Source: Novosphingobium sp. SG751A (lineage in GTDB: Bacteria; Pseudomonadota; Alphaproteobacteria; Sphingomonadales; Sphingomonadaceae). From it: a stretch of 64,000 nucleotides of DNA. The translations under genes were made by a program, and so were the position numbers. Position 1 is the stretch's first letter, and every line of letters starts with the position of its first letter. Below are positions 38,568 to 47,669 of this stretch, piece by piece. Where the stretch lies: the NCBI RefSeq assembly GCF_013149295.1, contig NZ_JABGCB010000012.1, forward strand, positions 62,001 through 126,000. Direction: 5' to 3'. The notes beneath the pieces are model-generated. The model ran no database searches. It was given only the letters and a program-made list of their open reading frames with translations, and was not told the origin of the DNA.

Positions 38568-38604
38568 GCAAAACCCGCCGCCTTCATCAGCGGCGGGTTT
38601 TTTC
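38568..38604. terminator. Bidirectional intrinsic terminator between DUF4136 gene and dut
   Basis: AAAACCCGCCG pairs with CGGCGGGTTTT around a 10-base loop, with A residues before and six T residues after. It can end both the plus-strand gene and the minus-strand dut. Confidence 0.9.
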
Positions 38605-38610
38605 GTGGCC

Positions 38611-39081
38611 TTAATTGCCCAGCGCGACCACGCCGCCGGTGCTGCCAAAACCGCCCTCGCCGCGCGCGGTTTCATCCAGTTCGTCGACCTCGATCCAGCC
38701 GCCCTGCACCACCGGAGCCAGCACCAGTTGGGCGATGCGATCACCGCGCGCGATGGCGAAATCCTGCGCGCCGTGGTTGATGAGGATCACCTTCAATTCG
38801 CCGCGATAGTCCGAATCGATCGTGCCGGGCGTGTTGGGCACGGTGATGCCATGCTTGAGCGCCAGGCCGCTGCGCGGGCGGACCTGAATTTCAAAGCCAT
38901 GCGGGATCGCCATGGCAAGGCCCGTGGCAACCGCATGGCGCGCGCCCGGCGCGATCACCACATCCTCGGCCGAAACGACATCCATGCCCGCCGCCCCGCT
39001 GGTGGCATAGGCAGGCAAGGGCAGGCCCTCGCCGTGGGGCAGGCGCTTGAGGCGGACGGGGATATGTTCAGACAAAGACAC
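38611..39081 (-). CDS. dut: Deoxyuridine 5'-triphosphate nucleotidohydrolase
   Basis: dUTPase hydrolyses dUTP and keeps uracil out of DNA. All five trimeric dUTPase motifs are visible: AGMDV (31-35), RPRSG (68-72), [10 protein letters not shown] (86-95), RGDRIAQ (112-118) and the C-terminal arm [10 protein letters not shown] use the GTG at 39081 (156 residues), which overlaps the coaBC 3' end by 14 bases. The coaBC-dut pair is conserved in many bacteria. Confidence 0.95.
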   Translation of the reverse strand: MSLSEHIPVRLKRLPHGEGLPLPAYATSGAAGMDVVSAEDVVIAPGARHAVATGLAMAIPHGFEIQVRPRSGLALKHGITVPNTPGTIDSDYRGELKVILINHGAQDFAIARGDRIAQLVLAPVVQGGWIEVDELDETARGEGGFGSTGGVVALGN

Positions 39082-40267
39082 GGGTAATCCTTTCAACCAA
39101 AGCGGCAGCCACCGCTTCTTTCGGCAGATCGGGCAGGCTGTCCACCCCATCGGCGCTGACAATATGAACGCTGTTGCGAAGGCCGCCCATCACGTCGCCG
39201 GACACGTCATTACCCACGATCCAGTCCGCGCCCTTGCGGGCCAGTTTGGCGCTGGCATGGGCGATGACATCCTGCGTCTCGGCGGCAAAGCCGACGACAA
39301 GGCGCGGGCGGCGGGGCGAGGCACAAAGGCCCGCAAGAATATCGGGGTTCTCGACCAAGGCGAGCGGAGGAACCGCCCCGCTGCCATCCTTCTTGATCTT
39401 GTGCGCCCCCGCATCACCCACGCGCCAATCGGCCACGGCGGCCACCATCACCGCAATATCGGCGGGCAAGGCGGCCTCCACCGCCGCGGCCATATCGCGC
39501 GCGGTTTCGACATTGACGCGGACCACACCATAGGGCGTGGGCAGATCGACCGGGCCTGCGATCAACGTTACCGATGCCCCGGCCTGCGCGGCGGCCTGCG
39601 CAATGGCAAAGCCCTGACGCCCGCTGGAACGGTTGGCGATATAGCGCACCGGGTCGATGGGCTCATGTGTGGGGCCGGCGGTAATCAGCACATGGCGCCC
39701 CGCCAGCGGCTTTTCACGAACCAGCGCCGCGCCGATCGCCCCCATCACCGCCTCCGGCTCGGGCAGACGCCCCGGGCCATATTCGCCGCAGGCCATCACG
39801 CCCTCGTCCGGGTCCAGCACATTCACGCCCCGCGCGCGCAAAGTGGTGACATTGCCGAGGGTCGCCTCATGTTGCCACATGCGCACATTCATCGCAGGCA
39901 CCGCCAGCACCGGCTTGTCCGTGGCCAGCAGCAGCGTGGTGGCCAGATCATCGGCAATGCCGCAGGCCATCTTGGCCATCAGATCGGCCGTGGCCGGACA
40001 GACCACCACCAGATCGGCCTGACGGCTCAGTTGAATATGGCCCATCTCGACCTCGTTCTTCAGGTCAAACAGACTGGTATGCACCGGGTTTTCCGAAAGC
40101 GCCGCCAGCGTCATCGGCGTAACAAACTGCGCCCCGCCTTTCGTGAGAACGCAGGTGACCTCGCCCCCCGCCTTGCGGATCAGGCGGATCAGTTCGCAGG
40201 ACTTATAGGCCGCGATGCCGCCGCCGATGATGAGAAGGATGCGTTTGCCAAGCATGGGGATGGTCAT
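39068..40267 (-). CDS. coaBC: Phosphopantothenoylcysteine decarboxylase / phosphopantothenate-cysteine ligase
   Basis: CoaBC performs two consecutive steps of coenzyme A synthesis. The N-terminal FMN decarboxylase part (about 1-190) has the GGGIAAYKS opening and the PAMNVRMW substrate motif. The C-terminal CTP-dependent ligase part (about 191-399) starts at [14 protein letters not shown], includes the NRSSGRQG phosphate region and KIKKDG lysine motif. At 399 residues it is full length. The start may instead be the ATG at 40255. It overlaps dut. Confidence 0.95.
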   Translation of the reverse strand: MTIPMLGKRILLIIGGGIAAYKSCELIRLIRKAGGEVTCVLTKGGAQFVTPMTLAALSENPVHTSLFDLKNEVEMGHIQLSRQADLVVVCPATADLMAKMACGIADDLATTLLLATDKPVLAVPAMNVRMWQHEATLGNVTTLRARGVNVLDPDEGVMACGEYGPGRLPEPEAVMGAIGAALVREKPLAGRHVLITAGPTHEPIDPVRYIANRSSGRQGFAIAQAAAQAGASVTLIAGPVDLPTPYGVVRVNVETARDMAAAVEAALPADIAVMVAAVADWRVGDAGAHKIKKDGSGAVPPLALVENPDILAGLCASPRRPRLVVGFAAETQDVIAHASAKLARKGADWIVGNDVSGDVMGGLRNSVHIVSADGVDSLPDLPKEAVAAALVERITRVFV

Positions 40268-40287
40268 AGAAGAGGAAGGGGAAGAAT

Positions 40288-40438
40288 GCGAGGGCCTAGA
40301 CCCTCGCGCTTCCGTTACTGTCTGCGTGGCGTTAGGCTTCCGCGTCGCAGGCTATAAAACCCATCCCAAAAACTGGCCAACCAACCGCCACCCATTAACG
40401 GGATTGCAAAGGGCCCCCGCCCTTTGCCCGCCGGAGGC
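40288..40438. repeat. Composite palindromic repeat, copy R7 (D and C)
   Basis: Module D (40288-40307) and a complete module C (40400-40438) flank a shortened linker with only a remnant of B (CGTCGCAGGCTATAAAA). It lies upstream of coaBC and right after the stop of the membrane-protein gene; both genes are on the minus strand. Confidence 0.8.
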
Positions 40439-40442
40439 AAAC

Positions 40443-41567
40443 TTACTTCTTAAAAGCCGCGCCGACCAATGCCCCCACCCCCATCGGCACGAACGCCAGC
40501 CCCAGCGCCATGACCGGCGTAATCACCGCGCCCCAGTAGAAATTGTCATTCCGCCCTGCGATGGAGAACAGCAGCGCATAGCCGGAAAACAGCAACAGCC
40601 CGGTCAGCCCCGCGCTCGACCGCCAGGAGGCCCAGCCGAAGATCATCAGGATGGTCAGCGGCCCCGCAATTTGGTGGGGCATAAAGCGCAGATTGGAGGA
40701 AAGCACCGTGTTCGACAGAAAACCCCCCAGCCCGCGCAGCGCCAGCCAGCTTGGCCCGACCCGGTCGGTGGGCAGAGTTTGCAGCGCGATCAGGTGGAGA
40801 TGCCAGGCATAGCCGACCGCGAACAGCGCCACCAAGGCGCCCCATGCCGCCGCCTCGCGCCACGCCCCGCGCCAGCCCGCCATCGCCCCCATCAACAGGA
40901 CATAGGGCAGCACATGCTCCCGGATGGAAAGCGCCAGAGCAGCGGCCAGCACCGCCCCCAGCCACTTACTCCGCTCTGGCCGATGCAGCCCCAGCGAGAG
41001 CGCCACCAGCATCCCGGCCCAAAGTTCATGCAGCACGAAATAGTATCGATTCAGCCCCAGCGAGGCTCCGAAAAGCACCAGAGCCGTGCCGATCCGCCGC
41101 AGCGAAGGATCCACGCCCAGATCGCCCAGCCGCCCCCACCATGCCGCAATCACACCGATCATCAGCGCCACCGCCGCCGCCATGGCGATGGGCGCGGGCC
41201 GATCGCCATCTACCCCCATTGCCGCGTCCAAATAGGCCAGCGTGGGCAGGCGCACCGCAACGCCGGGCCGCACCGGATAATCGGCGCGGCGATGCTCGCT
41301 CACGATGAAGTCGTAATAATTCTCGCCATGCAGGATGCGCGCTATGGCGCGGTCATAGAGCTTGAGATCCTCGTCGCGCGGACGCTCGGCGGCCTTGTTA
41401 TTCGCGATGACAAGGCTGGGGGCCTTGGCCTCCTCTCCCCGCCCGACCGTCAGCGGCACCCATGCCGAGGCCGCCAGCAACAGCGCCAGCAGCGCCAGCG
41501 CAAAACGCGCGCGCCACCGGCCCCATGCGGCAAAGCGATCATAGGGCGCAGCGCCCTGCCCGCTCAC
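40443..41567 (-). CDS. Polytopic membrane protein, possible GT-C-type glycosyltransferase
   Basis: I do not recognise a named family. The product (374 residues from the GTG at 41567) has at least eight hydrophobic helices. The loop after the first helix contains DEDLKLYDRAIARILHGENYYDF, and YPVRPGVAVRLPTL follows, a layout seen in GT-C-type glycosyltransferases with an acidic residue in the first periplasmic loop. That assignment is inference. The GTG overlaps the ubiB stop by 4 bp (GTGA), so it is cotranslated with ubiB. An ATG at 41597 would extend it further into ubiB. Confidence 0.72.
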   Translation of the reverse strand: MSGQGAAPYDRFAAWGRWRARFALALLALLLAASAWVPLTVGRGEEAKAPSLVIANNKAAERPRDEDLKLYDRAIARILHGENYYDFIVSEHRRADYPVRPGVAVRLPTLAYLDAAMGVDGDRPAPIAMAAAVALMIGVIAAWWGRLGDLGVDPSLRRIGTALVLFGASLGLNRYYFVLHELWAGMLVALSLGLHRPERSKWLGAVLAAALALSIREHVLPYVLLMGAMAGWRGAWREAAAWGALVALFAVGYAWHLHLIALQTLPTDRVGPSWLALRGLGGFLSNTVLSSNLRFMPHQIAGPLTILMIFGWASWRSSAGLTGLLLFSGYALLFSIAGRNDNFYWGAVITPVMALGLAFVPMGVGALVGAAFKK

Positions 41568-43120
41568 CCCATCCAGCCGATATGCCACGCCGCCCATACA
41601 CTCAAGCCCCCCAACAGGAAGGCTGTGATATATCCGGTCCAGCGGTTAGCATTCGGTTTACCCTGACGATCCCAGATGAGGGGAATATCGGGCAAGGGCG
41701 GCTGTTCGGGGGCGGCGCCTTTTAACGGGAACTTCTCCTCGATCCGCTCGATCAGGTCGGGCATGCGGATCAGACGGCGCAGGCCACGATGGATGCCGCG
41801 CGCGATGGCCGCCTCGGGGCCAAGCTCGTCGCGCATCCATTCGGAGACGAAAGGCCCCGACACATCCCACATATTGATGTCGGGATAGAGTTGGGTCGCC
41901 AGCCCCTCGACCATCACCATCGTCTTTTGCAGCAGCAGCAGATGCGGCTGGGTCGACATGTCGAAATCGCGGGTGATGGCAAACAGCCCGTCGAGCATTT
42001 GCCCAACCGAGAGATCCTTGACCGGACGCCCGCGCATCGGTTCGCCAACAGCGCGCAGCGCGGTGGTGAATTCATCCACCGAGTGATAGGAAGGCACATA
42101 TTGCGCCTCGAAATGGATCTCGGCCACGCGGCGGTAATTGCCCGTGGTCAGCCCGTGCAGGATCTCGCCCAGCCAGATGCGCGCCTGACGATTGATGCGG
42201 CCCATGATGCCGAAATCAATGGCGACAATCGTGCCGTCCGGCTCGATGAACAGGTTTCCCTGATGCATGTCGGCATGGAAATAGCCCAGATGCACCGCCT
42301 GCGTCAGGAAGGCGATCACCAGACGCTTGGCCAGAGTTTCCAGATTGATCCCGGCAGCCTTGAGCGCGGCGGTATCGCTGATCTTGATCCCGTCGATCCA
42401 TTCCAGCGTCATCACGCGGCCGCATGTGCGGTCCCAGTCGATGGCGGGGATGCGATAGCCGTGAGTGCCCTTCATCATGTCGGCCAGTTCGGAGGCCGAG
42501 GCGGCTTCGCGACGCAGGTCAAGTTCGCGCATCGACCAGCGCTTGAAATTGGCGATGATGAGGCGCGGGCGCAGGCGCGTGGCCTCACCGCCCAGGGCCT
42601 CCAGATGGGCCGCGGCCCATTCATAGGTCTCGATGTCCTGCGCGAATTTCTCGCGGATGCCGGGGCGCAGCACCTTGACCGCCACGCGGCGGCCATCAAG
42701 CGTAACCGCCCGGTGGACCTGCGCGATGGATGCCGCGCCGACCGGCTGCTCCTCAAATTCAGCGTAGAGTTCGCTTAGGGGACGGCCAAAGGCGCTCTCC
42801 ACCTCGGCCTTGATCGCCGCAAACGGCACAGGCGGCAGGCTGTCCTGCAATTCGAGCAGATTGTTGGCCGCTTCCTCACCCACCAGATCAGGGCGGGTGG
42901 CCAAGGTCTGACCCAGCTTGATCGCAGCCGGGCCAATCGCGCGGAAGGCCCCGGCGTAATCGGGGACGTCGGGAATGCGCGCGCCAAACCGCGCAATGCG
43001 GCACAGGCGGGCCACCGGGGCGGGCGTATGGGGATCCTGTTCGATCCCGCGCAGCGCGCCATGCGACGCCAGAATGCGGCCCCAGCTCAGCAGGCGCCAG
43101 ATATGCTTGCGGGGTGACAA
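41564..43120 (-). CDS. ubiB: UbiB family atypical kinase for ubiquinone biosynthesis
   Basis: UbiB (ADCK/COQ8 family) is an ATPase needed for ubiquinone synthesis, probably for extracting CoQ intermediates from the membrane. The KxGQ motif AIKLGQTLATRPD is near residue 66, the alanine-rich loop VGAASIAQVHRA near 127, and the kinase-like HADMHQGN and IDFGIMG follow. One C-terminal hydrophobic helix (about 495-512) anchors it. It starts with TTG at 43120, 5 bases after ubiE; no better codon lies nearby. Confidence 0.94.
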   Translation of the reverse strand: MSPRKHIWRLLSWGRILASHGALRGIEQDPHTPAPVARLCRIARFGARIPDVPDYAGAFRAIGPAAIKLGQTLATRPDLVGEEAANNLLELQDSLPPVPFAAIKAEVESAFGRPLSELYAEFEEQPVGAASIAQVHRAVTLDGRRVAVKVLRPGIREKFAQDIETYEWAAAHLEALGGEATRLRPRLIIANFKRWSMRELDLRREAASASELADMMKGTHGYRIPAIDWDRTCGRVMTLEWIDGIKISDTAALKAAGINLETLAKRLVIAFLTQAVHLGYFHADMHQGNLFIEPDGTIVAIDFGIMGRINRQARIWLGEILHGLTTGNYRRVAEIHFEAQYVPSYHSVDEFTTALRAVGEPMRGRPVKDLSVGQMLDGLFAITRDFDMSTQPHLLLLQKTMVMVEGLATQLYPDINMWDVSGPFVSEWMRDELGPEAAIARGIHRGLRRLIRMPDLIERIEEKFPLKGAAPEQPPLPDIPLIWDRQGKPNANRWTGYITAFLLGGLSVWAAWHIGWMG

Positions 43121-43125
43121 GGTAT

Positions 43126-43875
43126 TTAGACCTTCCAGCCCGAATGGATCGCCACCAGACCGCCAAGGATCGGTTCGACGCGGGTGTTCACGAAACCGGC
43201 TTCGCGGATCATGCCTTCAAATTCGGGCATGGGCGGGAAACGGCGGATCGATTCGATCAGATAGCGATAGGAATCGGCATCGCCCGCGATCATCTGGCCC
43301 AGTTGCGGCACCAGCTTGTGAGAATAGGCGTCATAGGCTTCCTTGAAACCGGGCCACTCGGTCGTCGAAAATTCGAGGCAGTAGAAGCGCCCGCCGAATT
43401 TGAGCACGCGATGCGCCTCGCGCAGGGCCTTGTCGATGCGCGTGACGTTGCGGATGCCAAAGGCGATGGTGTAGGCGTCGAACACGCGGCTCTGAAAGTT
43501 CAGCTCCTCGGCGTTCTGGCGGCTCCAGACCAGACCATCGAGGCCGCGCTCCATCGCCCGTTCGATGCCCACGTCCAGCATGTCCTGATTGATGTCCGAC
43601 ACGGTGATCGAGGCGCCGCGTTCGTGCATGCGAAAGGCAATGTCGCCCGTGCCGCCAGCCATGTCCAGGATCATCTCGCCCGGCTGGGGTTTGACCCGGC
43701 GCACGAACTTGTCCTTCCACAGGCGGTGCAGCCCGACCGACATGGCATCGTTCATGATGTCATATTTCTTGGCCACGGCGGAAAAGACCGCGCCGACCTT
43801 GGCAGTCTTTTCTTCGGGGCTGACCTCCTCATAGCCAAAGGAGACGGTGTCGGGCTGTTGATCGCTCTGAGTCAT
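43126..43875 (-). CDS. ubiE: Demethylmenaquinone/ubiquinone C-methyltransferase UbiE
   Basis: UbiE methylates C-2 of the benzoquinol ring in ubiquinone synthesis. The sequence FGYEEVSPEEKTAKVGAVFSAVA and KYDIMNDAMSVGLHRLWKD near the N-terminus are the family opening, motif I is ILDMAGGTGDIA near residue 70, and YDAYSHKLVPQLGQMIAGD near 205 is the second PROSITE signature. The length of 249 is normal. It heads the ubiE-ubiB transcript and diverges from mutM over 174 bases containing repeat R8. Confidence 0.96.
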   Translation of the reverse strand: MTQSDQQPDTVSFGYEEVSPEEKTAKVGAVFSAVAKKYDIMNDAMSVGLHRLWKDKFVRRVKPQPGEMILDMAGGTGDIAFRMHERGASITVSDINQDMLDVGIERAMERGLDGLVWSRQNAEELNFQSRVFDAYTIAFGIRNVTRIDKALREAHRVLKFGGRFYCLEFSTTEWPGFKEAYDAYSHKLVPQLGQMIAGDADSYRYLIESIRRFPPMPEFEGMIREAGFVNTRVEPILGGLVAIHSGWKV

Positions 43876-43998
43876 GGGCGCCGCTTTAGGACGGTTTCGC
43901 GCTTGCGAAAAGGTGCTTATGCAAGCGCCGCAGGCAGAAATTCATCGCCCCAAGCAGCCTCACCGCCAGCCCGACGTAATAAAGACAGCAGTGGGAGC

Positions 43999-44018
43999 GC
44001 GAGGGTCGAGACCCTCGC
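43999..44018. repeat. Composite repeat, solo module D (R8, inverted)
   Basis: A perfect hairpin GCGAGGGTC/GACCCTCGC lies in the divergent ubiE/mutM gap, with GGGAGC before and ATTTT after. Its flanks match the inverse of module D elsewhere. The other modules are absent. Confidence 0.7.
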
Positions 44019-44049
44019 ATTTTCCCCCTAAACCTTCTATCTCCCCCCC

Positions 44050-44865
44050 ATGCCAGAACTACCCGAAGTCGAAACCACCCTGCGCGGCCTTGCCACCTAT
44101 CTGGACGGGCAACGGATCGCGCGTGTCGAAACCCGCCGTGAGGGACTGCGCCGCCCGTTTCCCGCCGATCTGGTGCAGGTGATGACCGGGGCCACGGTGA
44201 CGGCCCTGTCGCGCCGGGCCAAATATGGGCTGATCCATACCGACCGGGGCGCGGTGATGGTGTTTCATCTGGGCATGTCGGGGCGGTGGCGGATCGACCC
44301 GGACGCGCTGGAGAAACACGATCATCTGGTGCTGACCACCGAGGCGGGCAGCAGATTGGCGCTGAACGATGCGCGACGGTTCGGCTCGGTCGATCTGGTG
44401 GCGGACGAGGCGCTGGGCGCCTGGGCGCCGTTTGCCGCGATGGGGCCTGAACCTTTGGGGCCGGAATTGACCCCGGCCCTGCTGGCCGCACGGATGAAGG
44501 GGCGCCTCAGCCCGGTCAAGCAATTGCTGCTCGATCAGGCGGTGGTGGCGGGGCTTGGCAATATCTATGTCTGCGAGGCGCTGCACCGGGCCGGAATCAG
44601 CCCGCTGCGGCTGGGGCGCGATGTGAAAAAGCGCGAGCTGGCGCTGCTGGTGCCGGCCATCGTCGATGTCCTGTCCGAGAGCATCGCGGCGGGCGGCAGC
44701 ACGATCCGCGACTATGCCCAGCCCAATGGCGAACTGGGCTATTTCGCGGCCAACTGGCGCGTCTATGGCCGCGAGGGCAAACCATGCCACGCCTGCGCCG
44801 CACCCATTGCCCGCGTGACGCAGGGCGGACGGTCGAGTTTCTGGTGTCCGGCCTGTCAGAAATAA
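44050..44865 (+). CDS. mutM: Formamidopyrimidine-DNA glycosylase (Fpg)
   Basis: MutM removes 8-oxoguanine and formamidopyrimidines from DNA. The catalytic N-terminus PELPEVETT (Pro2 nucleophile, Glu3 after Met removal), Lys58 in RRAKYGLI, the helix-two-turn-helix region and the C-terminal zinc finger with Cys246, Cys249, Cys266 and Cys269 are all present. The 271-residue length is normal. It precedes rpsT and dnaA, a typical neighbourhood. Confidence 0.96.
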   Translation: MPELPEVETTLRGLATYLDGQRIARVETRREGLRRPFPADLVQVMTGATVTALSRRAKYGLIHTDRGAVMVFHLGMSGRWRIDPDALEKHDHLVLTTEAGSRLALNDARRFGSVDLVADEALGAWAPFAAMGPEPLGPELTPALLAARMKGRLSPVKQLLLDQAVVAGLGNIYVCEALHRAGISPLRLGRDVKKRELALLVPAIVDVLSESIAAGGSTIRDYAQPNGELGYFAANWRVYGREGKPCHACAAPIARVTQGGRSSFWCPACQK

Positions 44866-45034
44866 GACAAATTCTTCGCGCCGGACCGGCCGGGGCGGAA
44901 CAATAAAGACTCCTATTCCCTTGACGATTCGGCTCACGCTGGTTAAGGGCGCCGCTTCTGGCGGAACCGATGGTTCTGCTATACCGATTTTCGCTAGCAA
45001 TTTCCGGCCGCATCGGCCCGATACGAGGACACAC

Positions 45035-45295
45035 ATGGCCAATACGCCGCAAGCCCGCAAGCGCATCCGCCGTAACGAGCGTCGCGCCGAAATCAATGGC
45101 GCCCGCATCAGCCGCATCCGCACCTTCGTCAAGAAGGTCGAAGCCGCGATCGCCGGCGGTGACAAGACCGCTGCTGCGGCCGCCCTGCACGAAGCCCAGC
45201 CTGAACTGGCTCGCGGCGTTGCTCGTGGCGTGCTGCACAAGAACACTGCATCGCGCAAGTTCTCGCGCCTGACCAAGGCGGTCGCCGCTCTCTGA
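45035..45295 (+). CDS. rpsT: 30S ribosomal protein S20
   Basis: S20 is a small primary-binding ribosomal protein. The sequence [21 protein letters not shown] and the lysine- and alanine-rich helices ending [19 protein letters not shown] are typical, and the length (86 residues) fits. ACGAGGAC lies 5-12 bases before the ATG, giving a plausible ribosome-binding site. The preceding 169 bases contain TTGACG at 44922, a possible -35. Two hairpins lie after the stop, the second of them a good terminator. Confidence 0.97.
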   Translation: MANTPQARKRIRRNERRAEINGARISRIRTFVKKVEAAIAGGDKTAAAAALHEAQPELARGVARGVLHKNTASRKFSRLTKAVAAL

Positions 45296-45362
45296 TTCGC
45301 GACTCGTGCGGCCGTGCGAAACGGTTGCACGGCATAGCGATAAGCAAGAGCGCGTAAGCAAA

Positions 45363-45388
45363 GCCGATGGGGATTCCCGTCGGCTTTT
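45363..45388 (+). terminator. Intrinsic terminator after rpsT
   Basis: A 9-bp stem GCCGATGGG/CCCGTCGGC with one wobble closes a GATT loop and is followed by TTTTGCTTT. An additional 7-bp hairpin (45311-45333) lies just upstream. Confidence 0.82.
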
Positions 45389-45786
45389 GCTTTGCCGCCC
45401 GTTGGCTTTAGTTTTGCCCTTTGCCGGGCAAAAGTGACAGCTTCAAGAAATCCTGCAATTCCAACGATTCGCAAATTGTCATGATATTTTAGCTTTAAAA
45501 TTCAATGACTTTTTCGAACTTGGCGGATTTGCTGGGGTTATGCTGTCAAGCCAATTATTTCAAAATTTTTGCAGATAACGCCCTTGCGCAGCGCCCGCGA
45601 TCATCCCTAAAACGAAGGGGTTCGAGGCGTTTCGCGTCTGCTGAACTTCACGGAAATATGGCACTCTGTCACACTCGCGAAACTTTCCGGTTTCGCAGGG
45701 CAGGAGTCGTTTTCTGTGTGCAAGGTGAGGCCGTCGGCATGTGTGTCGGCGGGTTGGGGCTTAATGGCGGATCAGGAGCATTTGGG
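45389..45786 (+). promoter_or_regulatory. dnaA leader and regulatory region
   Basis: No protein is supported here, although the dnaA frame stays open. It contains an AT-rich tract at about 45464-45570 that stands out against the GC-rich background. Counting from the rpsT stop, five GANTC sites (45294, 45301, 45372, 45466, 45704) lie ahead of dnaA. The dnaA Shine-Dalgarno sequence AGGAG is at 45774-45778. It probably carries the dnaA promoter and may include origin-related sequence. Confidence 0.5.
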
Positions 45787-47283
45787 GTGACGGGAACCGT
45801 TTGGGGCGGCAAGCGCGCCGAGGCTAGCCCTGCAAAGGGCAAGTCCGGGCATGCCGCCGAAGATCAGGATGCACTCGACCTGGCCGCCGATTGGGCTGAC
45901 ATCTGTCAGGGCCTGAAGAAGGACCTTGGGCCGCAGTTGTTCAATCAGTGGATTCGTCCGATTCAACTGGGCGCGTTCAACAAGGACTCGGGCACGCTGG
46001 AATTGTTCCTGCCCACCGAATTTTCGGCCAACTGGGTGGCGGATCGCTTTGCCGACCGGCTGACGCTGGCGTGGAAGATCGCGCGCGATGTCCGCCATGT
46101 GCGCATCAGCGCCCAGCCCGGCCGCCGCGCGATGCCCGACCTGCGTCTGGCCCGCGACAACACACCAACGCGCCCTGCCCCGGTGCTGGGCGATTCGGGC
46201 CGCGTGCATGGCCATGCCACCGAAGGCGCGAGCGCTGCCACCGATACGCTGGCGCTGGCCTCGATCGGACTCGACCCCTCGCTGACCTTCCCCACCTTTG
46301 TCACCGGCACCAGCAATGTGCTGGCCTTCAACGCGGCTCAGCGTATGGCCGCGCTTGAGGCGCCGCAATTCTCGCCGCTCTATCTCAAGGCCGCCACGGG
46401 TCAGGGCAAGACCCACCTGATGCATGCCATCGGCCATGCGTTTCTGGCCAACCATCCGCGCGCGCGCATCTTCTATTGCAGCGCCGAACGCTTCATGGTC
46501 GAGTTCGTTCAGGCCCTGCGCCAGAACCAGATGATCGAGTTCAAGTCGCGCCTGCGCGGTTTCGACCTGCTGCTGGTGGACGATATCCAGTTCATCATCG
46601 GCAAGGCTTCGGCGCAGGAAGAACTGCTCTATACGATCGACGCGCTGCTGGCCGAAGGCAAGCGGCTGGTGTTCGCCGCCGACCGCAGCCCGCAGGCGCT
46701 GGACGGCGTTGAACAGCGCCTGCTCTCGCGCCTGTCGATGGGCCTTGTGGCCGACATCATCCCGGCCGACATTGAATTGCGCCGCTCGGTGCTCGAACAC
46801 CGCCTCGCGCGCTTCACCTCGGTCGATGTGCCGGGCGATGTGATCGAATTCCTCGCCCGCACGATCAACCGCAACGTGCGCGAACTGGTCGGCGGCCTCA
46901 ACAAGCTGATCGCCTATGCGCAGCTCACGGGTCAGGCCGTCTGCCTGCAACTGGCAGAGGAACAGTTGACCGACATCCTTTCGGCCAACCGCAAGCGCAT
47001 CACCATCGACGAGATCCAGCGTACGGTCTGCCAGTTCTATCGCGTGGATCGTCAGGAAATGTCGTCCAAGCGTCGTGCCCGCGCCGTGGTGCGCCCGCGT
47101 CAGGTGGCCATGTACCTCTCCAAAGTGCTGACACCGAGGTCCTACCCGGAAATCGGGCGCAAGTTTGGCGGGCGCGATCACTCGACGGTGATCCATGCCG
47201 TGCGCCTGATCGAGGATCTGCGCACGCGCGATGCCGACATCGACGGCGATGTGCGCTCGCTGCTGCGTCAGCTGGAAAGCTGA
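45787..47283 (+). CDS. dnaA: Chromosomal replication initiator protein DnaA
   Basis: DnaA binds the origin and opens it for replication. I chose the GTG at 45787 (498 residues) because AGGAG lies 8 bases upstream; an in-frame ATG at 45739 has no such site. Domain I is about 30-100, the AAA+ domain about 155-375 and the C-terminal DNA-binding domain about 390-498, with RPRQVAMYLSKVLTPRSYPEIGRKFGGRDHSTV. The P-loop is AATGQGKT (202-209), with alanine where the first glycine is usual. Walker B is LLLVDDIQF near 265. Box VIII reads SRLSMGL, not RSRFxxGL. Confidence 0.96.
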   Translation: MTGTVWGGKRAEASPAKGKSGHAAEDQDALDLAADWADICQGLKKDLGPQLFNQWIRPIQLGAFNKDSGTLELFLPTEFSANWVADRFADRLTLAWKIARDVRHVRISAQPGRRAMPDLRLARDNTPTRPAPVLGDSGRVHGHATEGASAATDTLALASIGLDPSLTFPTFVTGTSNVLAFNAAQRMAALEAPQFSPLYLKAATGQGKTHLMHAIGHAFLANHPRARIFYCSAERFMVEFVQALRQNQMIEFKSRLRGFDLLLVDDIQFIIGKASAQEELLYTIDALLAEGKRLVFAADRSPQALDGVEQRLLSRLSMGLVADIIPADIELRRSVLEHRLARFTSVDVPGDVIEFLARTINRNVRELVGGLNKLIAYAQLTGQAVCLQLAEEQLTDILSANRKRITIDEIQRTVCQFYRVDRQEMSSKRRARAVVRPRQVAMYLSKVLTPRSYPEIGRKFGGRDHSTVIHAVRLIEDLRTRDADIDGDVRSLLRQLES

Positions 47284-47326
47284 TCTCACAACCCCGGCAC
47301 AAACTGTTGACGGGCGGTGCATAAGG

Positions 47327-47381
47327 GCTGGATAAGCCTGTGCATCGCCTGTTGGCACGCCTGTGGATAAGCGGTGGATAG
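47327..47381. promoter_or_regulatory. Cluster of DnaA-box-like sites downstream of dnaA
   Basis: One perfect inverted DnaA box, TGTGGATAA, is at 47362-47370. Two close matches with 7 of 9 bases, GCTGGATAA (47327-47335) and GGTGGATAG (47373-47381), point the same way. It lies within 100 bases of the dnaA stop and could belong to an origin or to a DnaA-titration or autoregulation site. Confidence 0.55.
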
Positions 47382-47389
47382 AGGTTAAT

Positions 47390-47624
47390 GCCTCTGGCGG
47401 GAAAATGGACTTATCCCCTTGCAATACCATCATTATTTGCGTTGCGCGACAGGCTACCCCTTTGACATCAAACCGGGCCCGGGAATTTAAACGCCTACGG
47501 TGCCAAACAGCGCAAGGCTCAGCCGCCGCAGGATGTAAAACCAAGCCCAAAGCACCAGGCAGCCAACAACACACCACCCAAATCCGGGATTGTTAAGGGC
47601 CCCCGCCCTTAACCCGCCGGAGGC
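47390..47624. repeat. Composite palindromic repeat, copy R9 (degenerate A, C)
   Basis: Module A (47390-47428) is decayed (GCCTCTGGCGGGAAAATGG), and module B is barely recognisable. Module C (47586-47624) is intact with the GTTAAGGG/CCCTTAAC stem. It fills the rest of the dnaA-ThiF gap, in which I see no gene. Confidence 0.72.
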
Positions 47625-47669
47625 ATCCTCCCGCTTGCTCTCCCCCACCACCTCCCCTAAATCCCCCGC

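Noticed and set aside
45772..47577. Minus-strand frame antisense to dnaA (about 600 codons)
   Set aside because: The dnaA reading frame is conserved to the residue; the antisense product is low-complexity.
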